Assembly (NCBI GenBank): GCA_903827245.1
Contig: CAIKHO010000007.1
Coordinates: 62,001 to 126,000 of the forward strand
DNA length: 64,000 nucleotides
From: an uncultured Opitutia bacterium
Lineage (GTDB): Bacteria > Verrucomicrobiota > Verrucomicrobiia > Opitutales > Opitutaceae
Reading direction: 5' to 3'
The notes beneath the pieces were generated by a model, which saw only the letters and a list, made by a program, of their open reading frames with translations, searched no databases and had not been told where the DNA came from. The position numbers and the translations under genes were made by a program. Positions 33,749 through 45,609 of the stretch are shown here, in pieces (position 1 is the first letter of the stretch; each line of letters begins with the position of its first letter).

Positions 33749-33772
33749 CGCCCGCGCCATGGGCGCGGGCGG
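33749..33772 (+). repeat. GC-rich hairpin after cimA
   Basis: CGCCCGCGCC-ATG-GGCGCGGGCG, a 10-bp perfect stem with a 3-nt loop starting at the base after the cimA stop codon. There is no U-tract, so it may be a weak terminator or an RNase-blocking 3' hairpin. Confidence 0.7.
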
Positions 33773-33773
33773 G

Positions 33774-33906
33774 TTGAAAGTTGAGTGGTGTAAGTTGAAA
33801 GACGGAATGCAAGGGCGTCGCTTGCCGACGCCCGGGCTCTGCCCCCGGAAGGCGCGGTCAAGCCGCGCCTCTACCGTCTGCTTCCTTCAACTTTCATCCT
33901 TCAACC
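33774..33906. repeat. 133-bp nested inverted repeat (family P5)
   Basis: Outer arms GGTTGAAAGTTGAGTGGTG and the mirror CTTTCATCCTTCAACC enclose two inner hairpins, GGGCGTCGC/GCCGACGCCC and GGCGCGG/CCGCGCC. It lies between the convergent cimA and cardiolipin synthase genes. The arms are more diverged than in the other families. Confidence 0.78.
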
Positions 33907-33926
33907 GGCCGCGCCCCGACGCGGTC

Positions 33927-35357
33927 TTACAGCAGCGGAGCCAGCAACCGGCTGAGTTCCTCCGCCAGGTTGCCGACGACCCGGTAGCGGCTCGGGCGCT
34001 CGGGCTTGGGTTTGCGGCTGTGCTTCATCAACTCCTCCGCCCAGACCCGCATGGCGCGGACATCGGGTTCCGAGTAGACGAACATGCCGATCTCGAAGTT
34101 CACGAAAAGGCTGCGCAGGTCGAAATTCGCCGAGCCGATCAGGCCGATGCGGTCGTCCACGATCACACCCTTGCTGTGCATCATGCCCGGCCCGAACAGC
34201 AGCACCCGGGCGCCGGCACGCTGCAATTCGCGCACATAGTAACGGCGGGCGAAGTCGGTGACGGGGTGGTTGGAATGCTCCGGCACGACGAGCGTCACGT
34301 CGCGTCCTGCCCGGGCCTTCACAATCAGGCTGCGCAACAAAACCTCGTCGGGAATGAAGTAGGGCGTGACGATCCAGATGCTGCGCTCGGCCTCCTGGAT
34401 CATCGAGATGATCGCCTCATACAGTGGATCGCCGGCCAAGTCGGGGCCGCTGGCCACCACCTGTAATTCGCTGAGGCCAGCGGGAACCATGGCGGGCGGC
34501 GGCGATTCCTCCTGAAGCTTGTCCGGATGGCGGCCGCTGGCGAACGACCAGTCGGCGAGGAATACGTCATTCAACAACAATGCCGCCGGACCGGTGACCA
34601 GCGCGCCGAAGTCGCGCCAACGTTTCCGGTAGGGCGTGGGACCCATGTACTCGCGGGCCAGGTTGTGTCCGCCGATGATGGCCGACTGCTGGTCGAAGAT
34701 GGCCAGCTTGCGGTGATTGCGGAGGTTGGCGGAGTGCCGGCGGGACAGGAACGGCAGGACCGGCATGAACCGCCGCACCTCGCCCCCGGCCTGGCGGATG
34801 GGATCGACAAACCCGCGACTGGAAAACAGGCATCCGACGGCATCCAGCAGCAGGCGAACCTTGACGCCGGCCCGCGCGCGCTCGGCCAGCAGATTGACGA
34901 TGCGCCGGCCGGTATCGTCCCGCGCGAGAATGAAGGTGGTGATATGGATCGAATGACGCGCGTCGCGGATTTGTCGCTCGAGGACTTTAAACGCCTCCTC
35001 ACCGGAAGGCAGGAGCTGGAGGGTGTTCCCGCCGACCGGAGGGCAGGCGCCGCTGGCCGTGGCAGTCTGGGCCGTGGCCGATCGAGCCGCAGCGGAGGAA
35101 CTTGCGAGGACAATCCCGGGCAGGGCAGGGCGGAAGAGCGCCTTGCGGGAGAGCAGGCGGCGAAGCTTGCGGCCACCCAGGACGAGATAAAGCGGCACCC
35201 CGACGTAGGGAATGAGCACGATGGCCAGCAGCCAGGCCAGGGTGTTGCTGGGCTGGCGCTTTTCGCCGAGGATTCGCGCGACCGCAAAAAGGGCGAGCAC
35301 CACGCCGCTCACGGTGAGGAGGTGTTCGATGAGCGGATGGTCGAGCAGGGACTGCAT
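33927..35357 (-). CDS. cls: Cardiolipin synthase (phospholipase D family)
   Basis: 476 residues. Two N-terminal membrane helices (LLTVSGVVLALFAVARIL, AWLLAIVLIPYVGVPLYLVLGG) precede two PLD domains with the catalytic HxKxxxxD motifs: HRKLAIFD in the first, HSKGVIVD in the second, each followed by the IGG/IGSAN Asn. It makes cardiolipin from two phosphatidylglycerols at the membrane. Length and topology match ClsA-type enzymes. The linker after the membrane segments is Ala/Ser-rich. Monocistronic in appearance, facing cimA and divergent from tRNA-Tyr. Confidence 0.93.
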   Translation of the reverse strand: MQSLLDHPLIEHLLTVSGVVLALFAVARILGEKRQPSNTLAWLLAIVLIPYVGVPLYLVLGGRKLRRLLSRKALFRPALPGIVLASSSAAARSATAQTATASGACPPVGGNTLQLLPSGEEAFKVLERQIRDARHSIHITTFILARDDTGRRIVNLLAERARAGVKVRLLLDAVGCLFSSRGFVDPIRQAGGEVRRFMPVLPFLSRRHSANLRNHRKLAIFDQQSAIIGGHNLAREYMGPTPYRKRWRDFGALVTGPAALLLNDVFLADWSFASGRHPDKLQEESPPPAMVPAGLSELQVVASGPDLAGDPLYEAIISMIQEAERSIWIVTPYFIPDEVLLRSLIVKARAGRDVTLVVPEHSNHPVTDFARRYYVRELQRAGARVLLFGPGMMHSKGVIVDDRIGLIGSANFDLRSLFVNFEIGMFVYSEPDVRAMRVWAEELMKHSRKPKPERPSRYRVVGNLAEELSRLLAPLL

Positions 35358-35471
35358 GGAATTTCAACGCGGGCGCTGGGGCGAAAGTTGCGGGACAGGG
35401 CCGGGCAGGCAAGGAGTGAAAAAAGCCTTGAACTCGTTGCGGCGACTCGTGAATTTCCGCCTTCCGCAATT

Positions 35472-35557
<86 letters not shown>

Positions 35558-35684
35558 ACCTTCGCCGAGGCTACGGTTGGTGCGCCCGTCTACAGGCGAC
35601 TAATGCGCCAGTGAGCGGCTACTTTCTCCAAGAGCGAAGGTTGCCCGCCATAGCGCAACGTGCGAAGGAGGGTCTTAATCGTCG

Positions 35685-35927
35685 CTATCGCAGATGGCGC
35701 TTCAAAAAAGCCCGCCCTGAGCCCGATTTCAGGTAAACCTCAAAAGCGAATGCCCGTTTGCGATCGGCAAATGCGTGATAGCTCACGATAACCCATGGGC
35801 GAAATCTGGCAGTATGCGGTGATCGACCTGCATTGTGCTCATGATAGCGCCGTTTGAGGTCGCTAGTGCATCCGATGTGATTTTTGGCGCAATCATGTGC
35901 GCTTTCGAGAATGTAAACGTAGGTCAT
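35685..35927 (-). CDS. Small GIY-YIG nuclease-domain protein
   Basis: 80 residues, a single-domain YhbQ/UPF0213-like GIY-YIG protein. It has the YVYILES strand, an IGCTSDLKRRYHEHN segment with the catalytic-type Arg, and FEVYLKSGSGRAFLKRHL with the Glu. The second motif, normally (K/R)xYIG, reads NHIG, so the conserved Tyr is His. Such genes are often mobile or of unknown role. Here it faces a tRNA-Tyr gene 127 bp away. Activity and substrate unknown. Confidence 0.82.
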   Translation of the reverse strand: MTYVYILESAHDCAKNHIGCTSDLKRRYHEHNAGRSPHTARFRPWVIVSYHAFADRKRAFAFEVYLKSGSGRAFLKRHLR

Positions 35928-35952
35928 CGAGTGCAGCGATTCCCTATTCCCG

Positions 35953-36678
35953 TCACAGCATCCCCGCCGTCCGAAAGCTATAATACCCCAATCCCAGCGG
36001 ATCGGTGGCCGGCTGGCCGACTATCACATGGTCGAGCATCTCGATATCGAGGGTCCGGGCGGCCTCGCGGAGCTGGCGGGTAACATGGATGTCCGCCGTG
36101 CTGGGCGCCGGGTCGCCGCTCGGGTGGTTGTGCACGCAGACCACCGCGGTGGCGGCGGCGCGCACGGCCTCGCGGAAAACCTCGCGCGGGTGGGCGAGGG
36201 CGGCGGTCGCGGTGCCGGAGGTCACCTCGATGCGTTTCAAGAGCCGGTTCTTGCGGTTCAGGCAGAGCACCCAGAACTTTTCCACCTGCAGCCCGCGCAC
36301 AAGGGGCTGGAAATAGGCCGAAACCAGGTCGCCGCGGTTGAGCAGGGGCGCTTCGCCGGCCTGATGGCCGAGCACCCGCCGGGCGATTTCCATCACAGTG
36401 ATGAGCTGGAGGGCTTTCACGCCGCCGATGCCCTTGAGTTGGCGGAAATCGGCCTCATTCCAAGTGATGAGGCCCGCCAGCGACCCCGCCTCGGCGACCA
36501 GGCGCGCGGAGAGCGTGATGACATCCTGACCCCGGGTGCCGCTGCGCAGCAGCATGGCCAGCAGCTCGGTGTCGCTCAAGGCGCCGGCGCCGAGCCGGCC
36601 GAGCCTTTCCTGCGGACGCTCGTTGGCCGTCATCTCGCGCAGGCGGTTGATCTGGGGGTATTCGGGTGATTCAGCCAT
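35953..36678 (-). CDS. radC: RadC family JAB/JAMM-domain protein
   Basis: 241 residues, full length for RadC. It has an N-terminal helix-hairpin-helix-like region (ERLGRLGAGALSDTELLAMLL, FRQLKGIGGVKALQL) and a C-terminal metalloprotease-like JAMM motif HNHPSGDPAPSTAD (about residues 187-200). Despite the historical name, a role in DNA repair is not established. Monocistronic; a 25-bp gap separates it from the GIY-YIG gene. Confidence 0.93.
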   Translation of the reverse strand: MAESPEYPQINRLREMTANERPQERLGRLGAGALSDTELLAMLLRSGTRGQDVITLSARLVAEAGSLAGLITWNEADFRQLKGIGGVKALQLITVMEIARRVLGHQAGEAPLLNRGDLVSAYFQPLVRGLQVEKFWVLCLNRKNRLLKRIEVTSGTATAALAHPREVFREAVRAAATAVVCVHNHPSGDPAPSTADIHVTRQLREAARTLDIEMLDHVIVGQPATDPLGLGYYSFRTAGML

Positions 36679-36854
36679 GAGGGTGCGCGGATTGGGTTGG
36701 AGGACGGGCAGGAGAAGGCCTGCACCGTTTATATAAACGTGGTGTGCGGGCGGGTTCTTTCACTTATACCAATCGCGTGTAGCTTTCACGCTTTCCAAGG
36801 GAGCAGTCATACCGACGTCCCGTTGGTTTTAGCCTGATGTCACGCAAGGTGCCC

Positions 36855-36976
36855 GCCTTTGCGAAGCCATTGCAGCCCGCCATAGCTCGAGCGACGGCGG
36901 GAGGTCGGCGGCCCTTGTGCATCCTCGCCTGCATTGGCCAGCAGGCAAAAATGAAAAACCTAGCGGACGTTGGTAT
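36855..36976 (-). repeat. Dispersed MITE-like element (family M1, copy 2)
   Basis: The reverse complement reproduces 24993-25117: ATACCAACGTCCGCTAGGTT, hairpin GCCTGC...GCAGGC, then the core CCGACCTCCCGCCGTCGCTC and AGCTATGGCGGGCTGCAATG, with about one mismatch in the 45-bp core. An imperfect terminal mirror of the ATACCAACG end (ATACCGACGTCCCGTTGGTT) occurs at 36809. The full unit may therefore be about 170 bp with terminal inverted repeats. Confidence 0.83.
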
Positions 36977-37037
36977 TATTGAGCCGGTTTCGAGCGTCTG
37001 ATTTTGCCCATGGTCATGATTCGTCGGCGAAATGGCC

Positions 37038-37094
37038 TTGGAGACGCGACTTCCCGGTCGCGTTCGGCCAGCGACCGGGAGGTCGCTGCTCCAA
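37038..37094. repeat. REP-type palindrome (family R1), copy
   Basis: TTGGAGACGCGACTTCCCGG pairs with the CCGGGAGGTCGCTGCTCCAA arm. Complete copies also occur at 12475 and 13352. This copy is 24 kb from the others, showing that the family is dispersed rather than locally amplified. Confidence 0.87.
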
Positions 37095-37202
37095 CCCGAA
37101 ACGGCAAGCGGGTGTTTTAGCCTGTCTCACCGGCCCAAACTGCTGCCCGGCCGGTCCGGCGTAGCGTTGGCGGAGCCGGAAAGTCGGCGTGACCTGTCCC
37201 GG

Positions 37203-38266
37203 TCAGTAATGCCTGATGTAGGCGTTGCGGCGCAGGCGCTCGAGCCAGCGCTGCTGGCTGACCGTCGCCATCTGCTGGACCAGGATGTTTTCGATCTGGG
37301 GGCGCACGGCATCCAGCGGCTCGATGCCGGCATATTTCCGGTCCTCGGCGAAAAGCAGGAAGCAACCCTCGGGCGTGTAAACCGGATCGGTGATTTCGCC
37401 CTTCTTGATCGGCATGAGCGGAGCACTGAACTCCTTCTTCATGTCCGAGAAATTCTGCCAGCCCCAGTCGCCACCCTTGCTGCGCTTTGGGTCCTGGCTG
37501 TAGATCTTGGCCAGCTCCTCGAATTTCTCGCCGGCCTTGATGCGCGCCATCACCTCGGCGGCCTTGACCCCGAGTTGGGCGTCGGTCTCACCCTCGCCGC
37601 GGGTGAACTGGATCATGCGCAGGTGGACCTTGTCCTCCTGGTAAAAGCGTTCCTTGTTCTCGTTGTAGAACTGCTCGATTTTCACCGGGCTGACGATGCT
37701 CTCCGACTTCCGCCGCTGCTGCTTCATGTAGTTGAGGATGATGTCCTCTTCGGTGTCCTGGCGGAACTGGCGGTACGTCTTCCCCTGCGAGCGGAGATAG
37801 GCGAGGAACTTGGAGCGGTCGTTTTCGAAATCCTGCACTTGGATCTCGGCGATACGGCTGTCGATGTAGCTGTCGGGAATCCGCCGCGGTTCCTCGTCCT
37901 CGCCCTTCGGCTTGCGGAATTCCTTCACGATCAGGACGCGGTCGATGAGATTCTGGATCGTGTCGTCCTGCAGGGCCTCCAGCCGGTCGTTGAACTCCTT
38001 TTCGTTGTGCGAGTCGCGCTGCAGCTGCGGGATCAGCGGCGAAATTTCATGGCGCACGTCATCGACGGTGATGATCTTGTCCTCGACCTGCGCGGCCATG
38101 CCATTGGCGAAGCGGAGGTTGAGGTTGTCCTCGACGGGCTGGGCGGTCGTGGCGGCCGCGGGCGCGGTGGCAGCCGCAGCGGCTGCCGGCTGGCCCTGGG
38201 CGACGGCGGGGGAGACGGCGGCAACGGCGAAAAAACAGGCAAGACCTAAGGCGTGGCAGCGGGACG

Positions 38267-38270
<4 letters not shown>
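37203..38270 (-). CDS. Periplasmic peptidyl-prolyl isomerase, SurA/parvulin type
   Basis: 355 residues. Signal peptide MTSRCHALGLACFFAVAAVSPAVAQ, then an Ala-rich linker. Next is a SurA_N-like helical chaperone region (NGMAAQVEDKIITVDDVRHEI..., ENDRSKFLAYLRSQGKTYRQFRQDTEEDIILNYMKQQ). A single parvulin domain follows (VHLRMIQFTRGEG...KSKGGDWGWQNFSDMKKEF...ITDPVYTPEGCFLLFAEDRKYAG) and a C-terminal helix. It assists outer-membrane protein folding in the periplasm. The ATG overlaps the mfd stop (ATGA), so it is translationally coupled to mfd. Confidence 0.9.
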
Positions 38271-41860
<3,590 letters not shown>

Positions 41861-41864
41861 GGCT

Positions 41865-41948
41865 GGATCGCGGAAGCGCGGCGGGACGGAAGCGCGAAAA
41901 GACGGAAAGACAATTCCGTGCTTCCGCTCCTCCGCGTTTCCGCGATTC
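41865..41948. repeat. Long inverted repeat between mfd and rnc (family P6, copy 1)
   Basis: GGATCGCGGAAGCGCGGCGG on the left is mirrored by TCCTCCGCGTTTCCGCGATT on the right, with about five mismatches in 29. It almost exactly fills the gap between the mfd start codon and the rnc stop codon. A second copy is at 60124-60213. Confidence 0.85.
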
Positions 41949-42651
41949 AGCCGGGCATTTCCGGCTTGAGCGTTTCGAGCGCCGCCTGGGCGGCGGCTTC
42001 CTCGGCGAGTTTCTTCGAGGTGCCGCGACCGGTGCCTAGCAGCCGGTCCTGGATGAAGACCGCCATCTCATACTCGCGCGCATGGTCGTCGCCGGAGATC
42101 CCGCTGACCTCGTAGCGCAGGGCCATGTTCCCGTAGCGGGGCTGCACCAGCTCCTGCAGCCGGCCCTTGGGGTTGTCGGCCTCAAGCGATCCGGTCAGGC
42201 GCGCGGGTAGGGGCCCGTAGAGGCCGAGCACGACCCGCCGGGCCTCCGGCAGGCCGCCGTCGAGATAGAGCGCGCCGAACAACGCCTCGCAGGCGTCCTC
42301 CAGCGCGGTGGCGCGCAGGCGGCCGCCGCTCGATTCCTCGCCGGGGCTGAGCCGCAGGCAGCCGTCGAGTCCGATCTCGCGGGCGAGCGAGGCGAGGAAG
42401 ACGCCCTTCGTCAGGGTCGCACGCCGTTTGCTGAGGAGCCCTTCGCGGTCGCCGGGGAAAAGCTGGAAGAGCGCCTCGGTCAGCACTAGCTGCAGCACGG
42501 CGTCCCCGAGAAACTCGAGCCGCTGGTTGCTCTCCGCGACCTCGGGGTGCTCCTGGAGGTAGGACGGGTGGGTCAGCGCGCACTCCAGCAGCGCGCGATC
42601 GCGGAACACATACGACAAGCGGGCCTGCAGCGTTTCGAGGGCCCCGCTCAT
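41947..42651 (-). CDS. rnc: Ribonuclease III
   Basis: 234 residues from the ATG at 42651, which begins the normal N-terminus MSGALETLQARLSYVF; a longer in-frame extension would overlap the upstream permease gene. The catalytic signature NQRLEFLGDAVL (residues 42-53) and the second acidic site EDACEALFGALYLDGG are intact. The dsRNA-binding domain (NPKGRLQELVQPRYGNMALRY...TSKKLAEEAAAQAALETL) completes the protein. It processes rRNA and structured mRNA, so the many long hairpins in this genome are potential substrates. The start overlaps the stop of the ABC permease gene (ATGA). Confidence 0.95.
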   Translation of the reverse strand: MSGALETLQARLSYVFRDRALLECALTHPSYLQEHPEVAESNQRLEFLGDAVLQLVLTEALFQLFPGDREGLLSKRRATLTKGVFLASLAREIGLDGCLRLSPGEESSGGRLRATALEDACEALFGALYLDGGLPEARRVVLGLYGPLPARLTGSLEADNPKGRLQELVQPRYGNMALRYEVSGISGDDHAREYEMAVFIQDRLLGTGRGTSKKLAEEAAAQAALETLKPEMPG

Positions 42652-43433
42652 GAGCTGGCGCTGGCGTAGCGGCGGAGGCCGCGGTGAAACACGAGGACGG
42701 CCAGGGTGAGCCACGCGGCGGACACCACCACCAGCCAGCCGGCGAGGGCGGGATCGAAGCCATGGAGTAGGGTCCGCACCGGGACATTGCTCACGATCAC
42801 CACGGGCAGCAGCCAGACAAACACGACGCGGCTGACGCCCCTGAAGGCCTCGCGGGGCAGGCGGGAAAACTCCATCAGGGTAAAATAACTGCCCTCCAGC
42901 CCCTGGCCGCCGGTGGTCCAGAAGGTGAGCGAGGAGGCCATCACGAGGATGCTGTAATGGATCACAAGCCCGCACAGGATCAGGAGCGCATAGAGCGCGA
43001 TGTCGCCGGCCCCGGGATGCAGGTTCAGCTTGTGGGCCGCGTAAAGGATCACGCCGAGGGCGACGAGGGAGTTGGCCAGGCTGTCCGGGTCGATCTTCCG
43101 GGTCGTGACCATGAACAGCGGGTTGCCGGGCTGGGCGAGGAAGAAGTCGAAGTTGCCGGTGCGGATGTTGCGGCTCATCTCGAAGAAGTTGCTCCAGAAG
43201 AACCCCATGATGAACCGCTGCATGATCATAGAGGTGCCGACGAGGAGCAGCATCTCGTACTTGCCCCAGCCGGCGACGGTGTCGGTGTGCTCGTAGATGA
43301 CCTGGATCAGCAGCAGGTTCACGCCCATCCAGAAGAGCTCGACCATCGCCCAGAGGAAGAAATCGAAGCGGAACATGAGCGTCCGCACGATCGAATAGCG
43401 GGCGCCGGCCAGCCAGATGCGGAGGTAGTTCAT
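42648..43433 (-). CDS. ABC-2 type transporter permease (ABC2_membrane_6/DUF990-like), subunit B
   Basis: 261 residues with six predicted membrane helices (FDFFLWAMVELFWMGVNLLLIQV, MLLLVGTSMIMQRFIMGFFW, SLVALGVILYAAHKL, ALYALLILCGLVIHYSILVMASSLTFW, FVWLLPVVIVSNVPV, GWLVVVSAAWLTLAVLVF). It resembles the second permease of the DUF990-type ABC exporter. The neighbouring gene at 43564 encodes the other permease. The ATPase usually encoded beside them is absent here. Substrate unknown. Confidence 0.85.
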   Translation of the reverse strand: MNYLRIWLAGARYSIVRTLMFRFDFFLWAMVELFWMGVNLLLIQVIYEHTDTVAGWGKYEMLLLVGTSMIMQRFIMGFFWSNFFEMSRNIRTGNFDFFLAQPGNPLFMVTTRKIDPDSLANSLVALGVILYAAHKLNLHPGAGDIALYALLILCGLVIHYSILVMASSLTFWTTGGQGLEGSYFTLMEFSRLPREAFRGVSRVVFVWLLPVVIVSNVPVRTLLHGFDPALAGWLVVVSAAWLTLAVLVFHRGLRRYASASS

Positions 43434-43459
43434 GCGTTGGACAGAAGGGTCATTGGAAA

Positions 43460-43550
43460 ATCTTTCTCTTTCCTCTTTATCTTTCTCTTTCGTCAGGCCG
43501 AACGAGAAAAGTGCACGAGTAAGAGAAAGATAAAGAGGAAAGAGAAAGAT
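43460..43550. repeat. Purine/pyrimidine long inverted repeat (family P3, copy 2)
   Basis: Perfect 30-bp arms: ATCTTTCTCTTTCCTCTTTA... (43460-43489) and its exact reverse complement (43521-43550), around a 31-bp spacer. It separates the two ABC permease genes. It is the cleanest copy of the family also found at 30525 and 54626. Confidence 0.92.
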
Positions 43551-43563
43551 AAAGAGGCGGCCC

Positions 43564-44373
43564 TCAGCCGCCCACCGCGGTGTGCCGGCGGAGGCCGCGG
43601 TTCCAAAGGAGCTGGTTGACGGCGAGCAGCACCAGCGCCCACACGACTTGAATGCCCAGGCCCTGCGTGGCTGAGGCGAGGCCGATGCGGCCGGTGAAGA
43701 TCGCCGCGGGGAAATACATCTGGTAGTAAAACGGCAGGAACTGCGCGAGGCGGAAGAGCCCCGCAGGCATGAGATCGAGGGGGAACATCTGGCCGCCCAG
43801 CAGGGATTCGACCGCCATGGACAGGATGACGAAGCCCTGGATTTCCAGGAACCAGAACGTCAGCAGGCCGAAGCAGTAGGCGATGCTGAACTGGATGAGC
43901 CCGGCCAGCGCCACCGCTGGCAGCCCGAGGGCGAGCCGCCAGCCCTCGTGCGGGAACACCAGGTTGTCCTTGATGAGGGGCAGGATCACCAGCAGCGGCA
44001 CCAGCACGAGCGAGCCCGACACGACCCGGGCGGAGGTGAAGATGCTGAAACGGTAGCAGAAATAATTGATCGGCTTCAGCAGGAACTGGTTGATCAGCCC
44101 GTTGCGGATTTCCTCGCTGATCTGGTAGTCCTCGTTGAATGCCCCGATGAAAAACTGGAGGACGATCAGGACGACGAAGTAGGTGATGGTGGCGTGGAAA
44201 TCGAAGCCGCCGACGTCCGCCTTGCCGCCATAAACCGCGCCCCAGAGGATGAACACGATCACGAGCTGGAACATAGAGAAAAACCCGCGGATCAGGAAAT
44301 TCCACCGGTACACGATGTTGCTCTGCAACCCGACGAGGAAGGCGTGCCGGTATTTGTTCAGCGGGGAAAGCAT
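43564..44373 (-). CDS. ABC-2 type transporter permease (ABC2_membrane_6/DUF990-like), subunit A
   Basis: 269 residues with about six membrane helices. Typical segments are LVGLQSNIVYRWNFLIRGFFSMFQLVIVFILWGAVYGG, IRNGLINQFLLKPINYFCYRF (the cytoplasmic coupling region of this family) and GGQMFPLDLMPAGLFRLAQFLPFYYQMYFPAAIF. It is predicted to pair with the permease at 42648. Upstream is ParA, not an ABC ATPase, so the energising subunit must be encoded elsewhere. Confidence 0.87.
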   Translation of the reverse strand: MLSPLNKYRHAFLVGLQSNIVYRWNFLIRGFFSMFQLVIVFILWGAVYGGKADVGGFDFHATITYFVVLIVLQFFIGAFNEDYQISEEIRNGLINQFLLKPINYFCYRFSIFTSARVVSGSLVLVPLLVILPLIKDNLVFPHEGWRLALGLPAVALAGLIQFSIAYCFGLLTFWFLEIQGFVILSMAVESLLGGQMFPLDLMPAGLFRLAQFLPFYYQMYFPAAIFTGRIGLASATQGLGIQVVWALVLLAVNQLLWNRGLRRHTAVGG

Positions 44374-44431
44374 GTCAGGGCGCCAAGCAATACGCAGTAG
44401 GGGGAAGACGCAACCCTCCCAGCCCCGGAGT

Positions 44432-44513
44432 TTTTAGCCACTGATGGCACAGATAACGCAAATGGATCGGAGGTCCGGACATTTGGGTGTCATCCGTGCC
44501 AACAGTGGCCAAA
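44432..44513. repeat. Long inverted repeat (family P7)
   Basis: TTTAGCCACTGATGGCACAG on the left and the mirror CCGTGCCAACAGTGGCCAAA on the right, about 80 bp overall, with several mismatches. It lies between the ParA stop and the ABC permease start. Its outer TTTGGCCAC resembles the arm of the repeat at 45397, so P7 and P8 may be related. Confidence 0.8.
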
Positions 44514-44527
44514 CCCGGCTCGATCAG

Positions 44528-45310
44528 TCAGGCTTTCAGCCCGAAGCGCTCGATGACCTCCTTCGCGAGGTTCTTGTAGGCGGTGGCGCCAGGGCTGGCC
44601 GGGTCGTAGGCGAAGATCGTCTTGCCGAAGCTGGGTGCCTCGCTCAGGCGCACGGTGCGCGGGATGACGGAATCGAAAATTTTGTCCGGCAGGTGCTTCT
44701 TCACCTCGTCCACGACCTGCCGCGAAAGATTCGTGCGGACGTCGAACATGGTCATCACCACGCCGCCGAGCTCGAGGGCGGGATTGATGTTGGCGGATTT
44801 CAGGCGCTCGACGTTGCGGAGGATCTGGCCGAGGCCCTCGAGCGCCATGTACTCGCATTGGAGCGTGATGAGCAGGAAGTCGGCGGCGGCGAGGCTGTTC
44901 ATCGAGAGCATGCCGAGCGCGGGCGGGCAGTCGATGATGATGGCGCGGTAGCCGTTGGAGGCGCGGAGGGGCTCGAGCACGCCGCGCAGTCGGGCGAGAT
45001 AGTTTTCGCCCTGCGCGAGCTCGATCTCCGCGGCCGCGAGATCCTCCTCGCTTGGGATGAGCGCGAGGTGCTCGTAGACGGTCGGCGTGATCATCTCGAA
45101 GGCCGAGCCCTCGCCGCGGAGCGGGCCGTAGAGGCTTTTGCCGGTCTGTTTCTCGATGCCGAGGGCGCTGGTGGCGTTGGCCTGGGGGTCGAGGTCGACG
45201 ACGAGCGTGTGGATTTTCTTTTCCGCCAGCGCGGCGGCGAGGTTCACCGCGGTGGTGGTTTTGCCGACGCCACCCTTTTGGTTGGCGATGGTGAAGACGG
45301 TGGTGGGCAT
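44528..45310 (-). CDS. parA: ParA/Soj-family chromosome-partitioning ATPase
   Basis: 260 residues. Deviant Walker A KGGVGKTTT (residues 12-20), signature VVDLDPQANATSALG and Walker B AIIIDCPPALGMLSMNSL define a Soj/ParA ATPase without the extended N-terminal HTH of plasmid ParA. The C-terminus (IPRTVRLSEAPSFGKTIFAYDPASPGATAYKNLAKEV) is the standard chromosomal form. It normally acts with ParB on parS sites; no parB is in the window. Three TTTGGCCAC-type palindrome arms flank it, but none is a canonical parS. Confidence 0.93.
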   Translation of the reverse strand: MPTTVFTIANQKGGVGKTTTAVNLAAALAEKKIHTLVVDLDPQANATSALGIEKQTGKSLYGPLRGEGSAFEMITPTVYEHLALIPSEEDLAAAEIELAQGENYLARLRGVLEPLRASNGYRAIIIDCPPALGMLSMNSLAAADFLLITLQCEYMALEGLGQILRNVERLKSANINPALELGGVVMTMFDVRTNLSRQVVDEVKKHLPDKIFDSVIPRTVRLSEAPSFGKTIFAYDPASPGATAYKNLAKEVIERFGLKA

Positions 45311-45396
45311 GGAGAGGTTGCCTCATGACTAACGGCGCGCCCCCGACGAGCGCAAGCGCAGGCGGAAGTTGGATCTTCGGCGACAAGCCACGGATA

Positions 45397-45509
45397 TTTG
45401 GCCACGAAAAGGCACAGCATGACACAAAATCAGCCGGTTTGAGGGACGCCTCCGCCCTCTGCTTCGGAACGGTTCCTATCGTGTCATGTCGTGCCTTTTT
45501 GTGGCCAAA
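45397..45509. repeat. 113-bp long inverted repeat upstream of the GH28 gene (family P8)
   Basis: Arms 45397-45425 (TTTGGCCACGAAAAGGCACA...) and 45481-45509 (...GTGCCTTTTTGTGGCCAAA) are 29-bp reverse complements with three mismatches. It lies in the 299-bp gap between the divergent parA and GH28 genes, 100 bp before the GH28 ATG. Confidence 0.88.
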
Positions 45510-45609
45510 AAATTCGGCGTCCTCGCGAAACCATGCCACTGCTCTGGAGGAGCGGCCGGAATTCAAGTTGGACACTGCGCGAAGGGAGGAGAAACCTGCT
45601 CCCAACCCC

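Larger units (their letters stand above)
36679..37202. other. 524-bp intergenic region carrying two dispersed repeats
   Basis: It holds a dispersed MITE-like element (36855-36976, perhaps extending to 36808) and a REP-type palindrome (37038-37094). No open frame with protein-family features is present. The rest presumably contains the radC promoter and the 3' flank of the PPIase gene. Confidence 0.6.

Noticed and set aside
33774-33906. Repeat-rich gap considered as a CRISPR remnant
   Set aside because: The repeats are inverted, not regularly spaced direct repeats, and no cas gene is present. No CRISPR-like array was seen anywhere in the window.
44432-45509. TTTGGCCAC palindrome arms around parA considered as parS sites
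   Set aside because: They do not match the canonical 16-bp parS palindrome (TGTTNCACGTGAAACA type) and belong to long imperfect inverted repeats.
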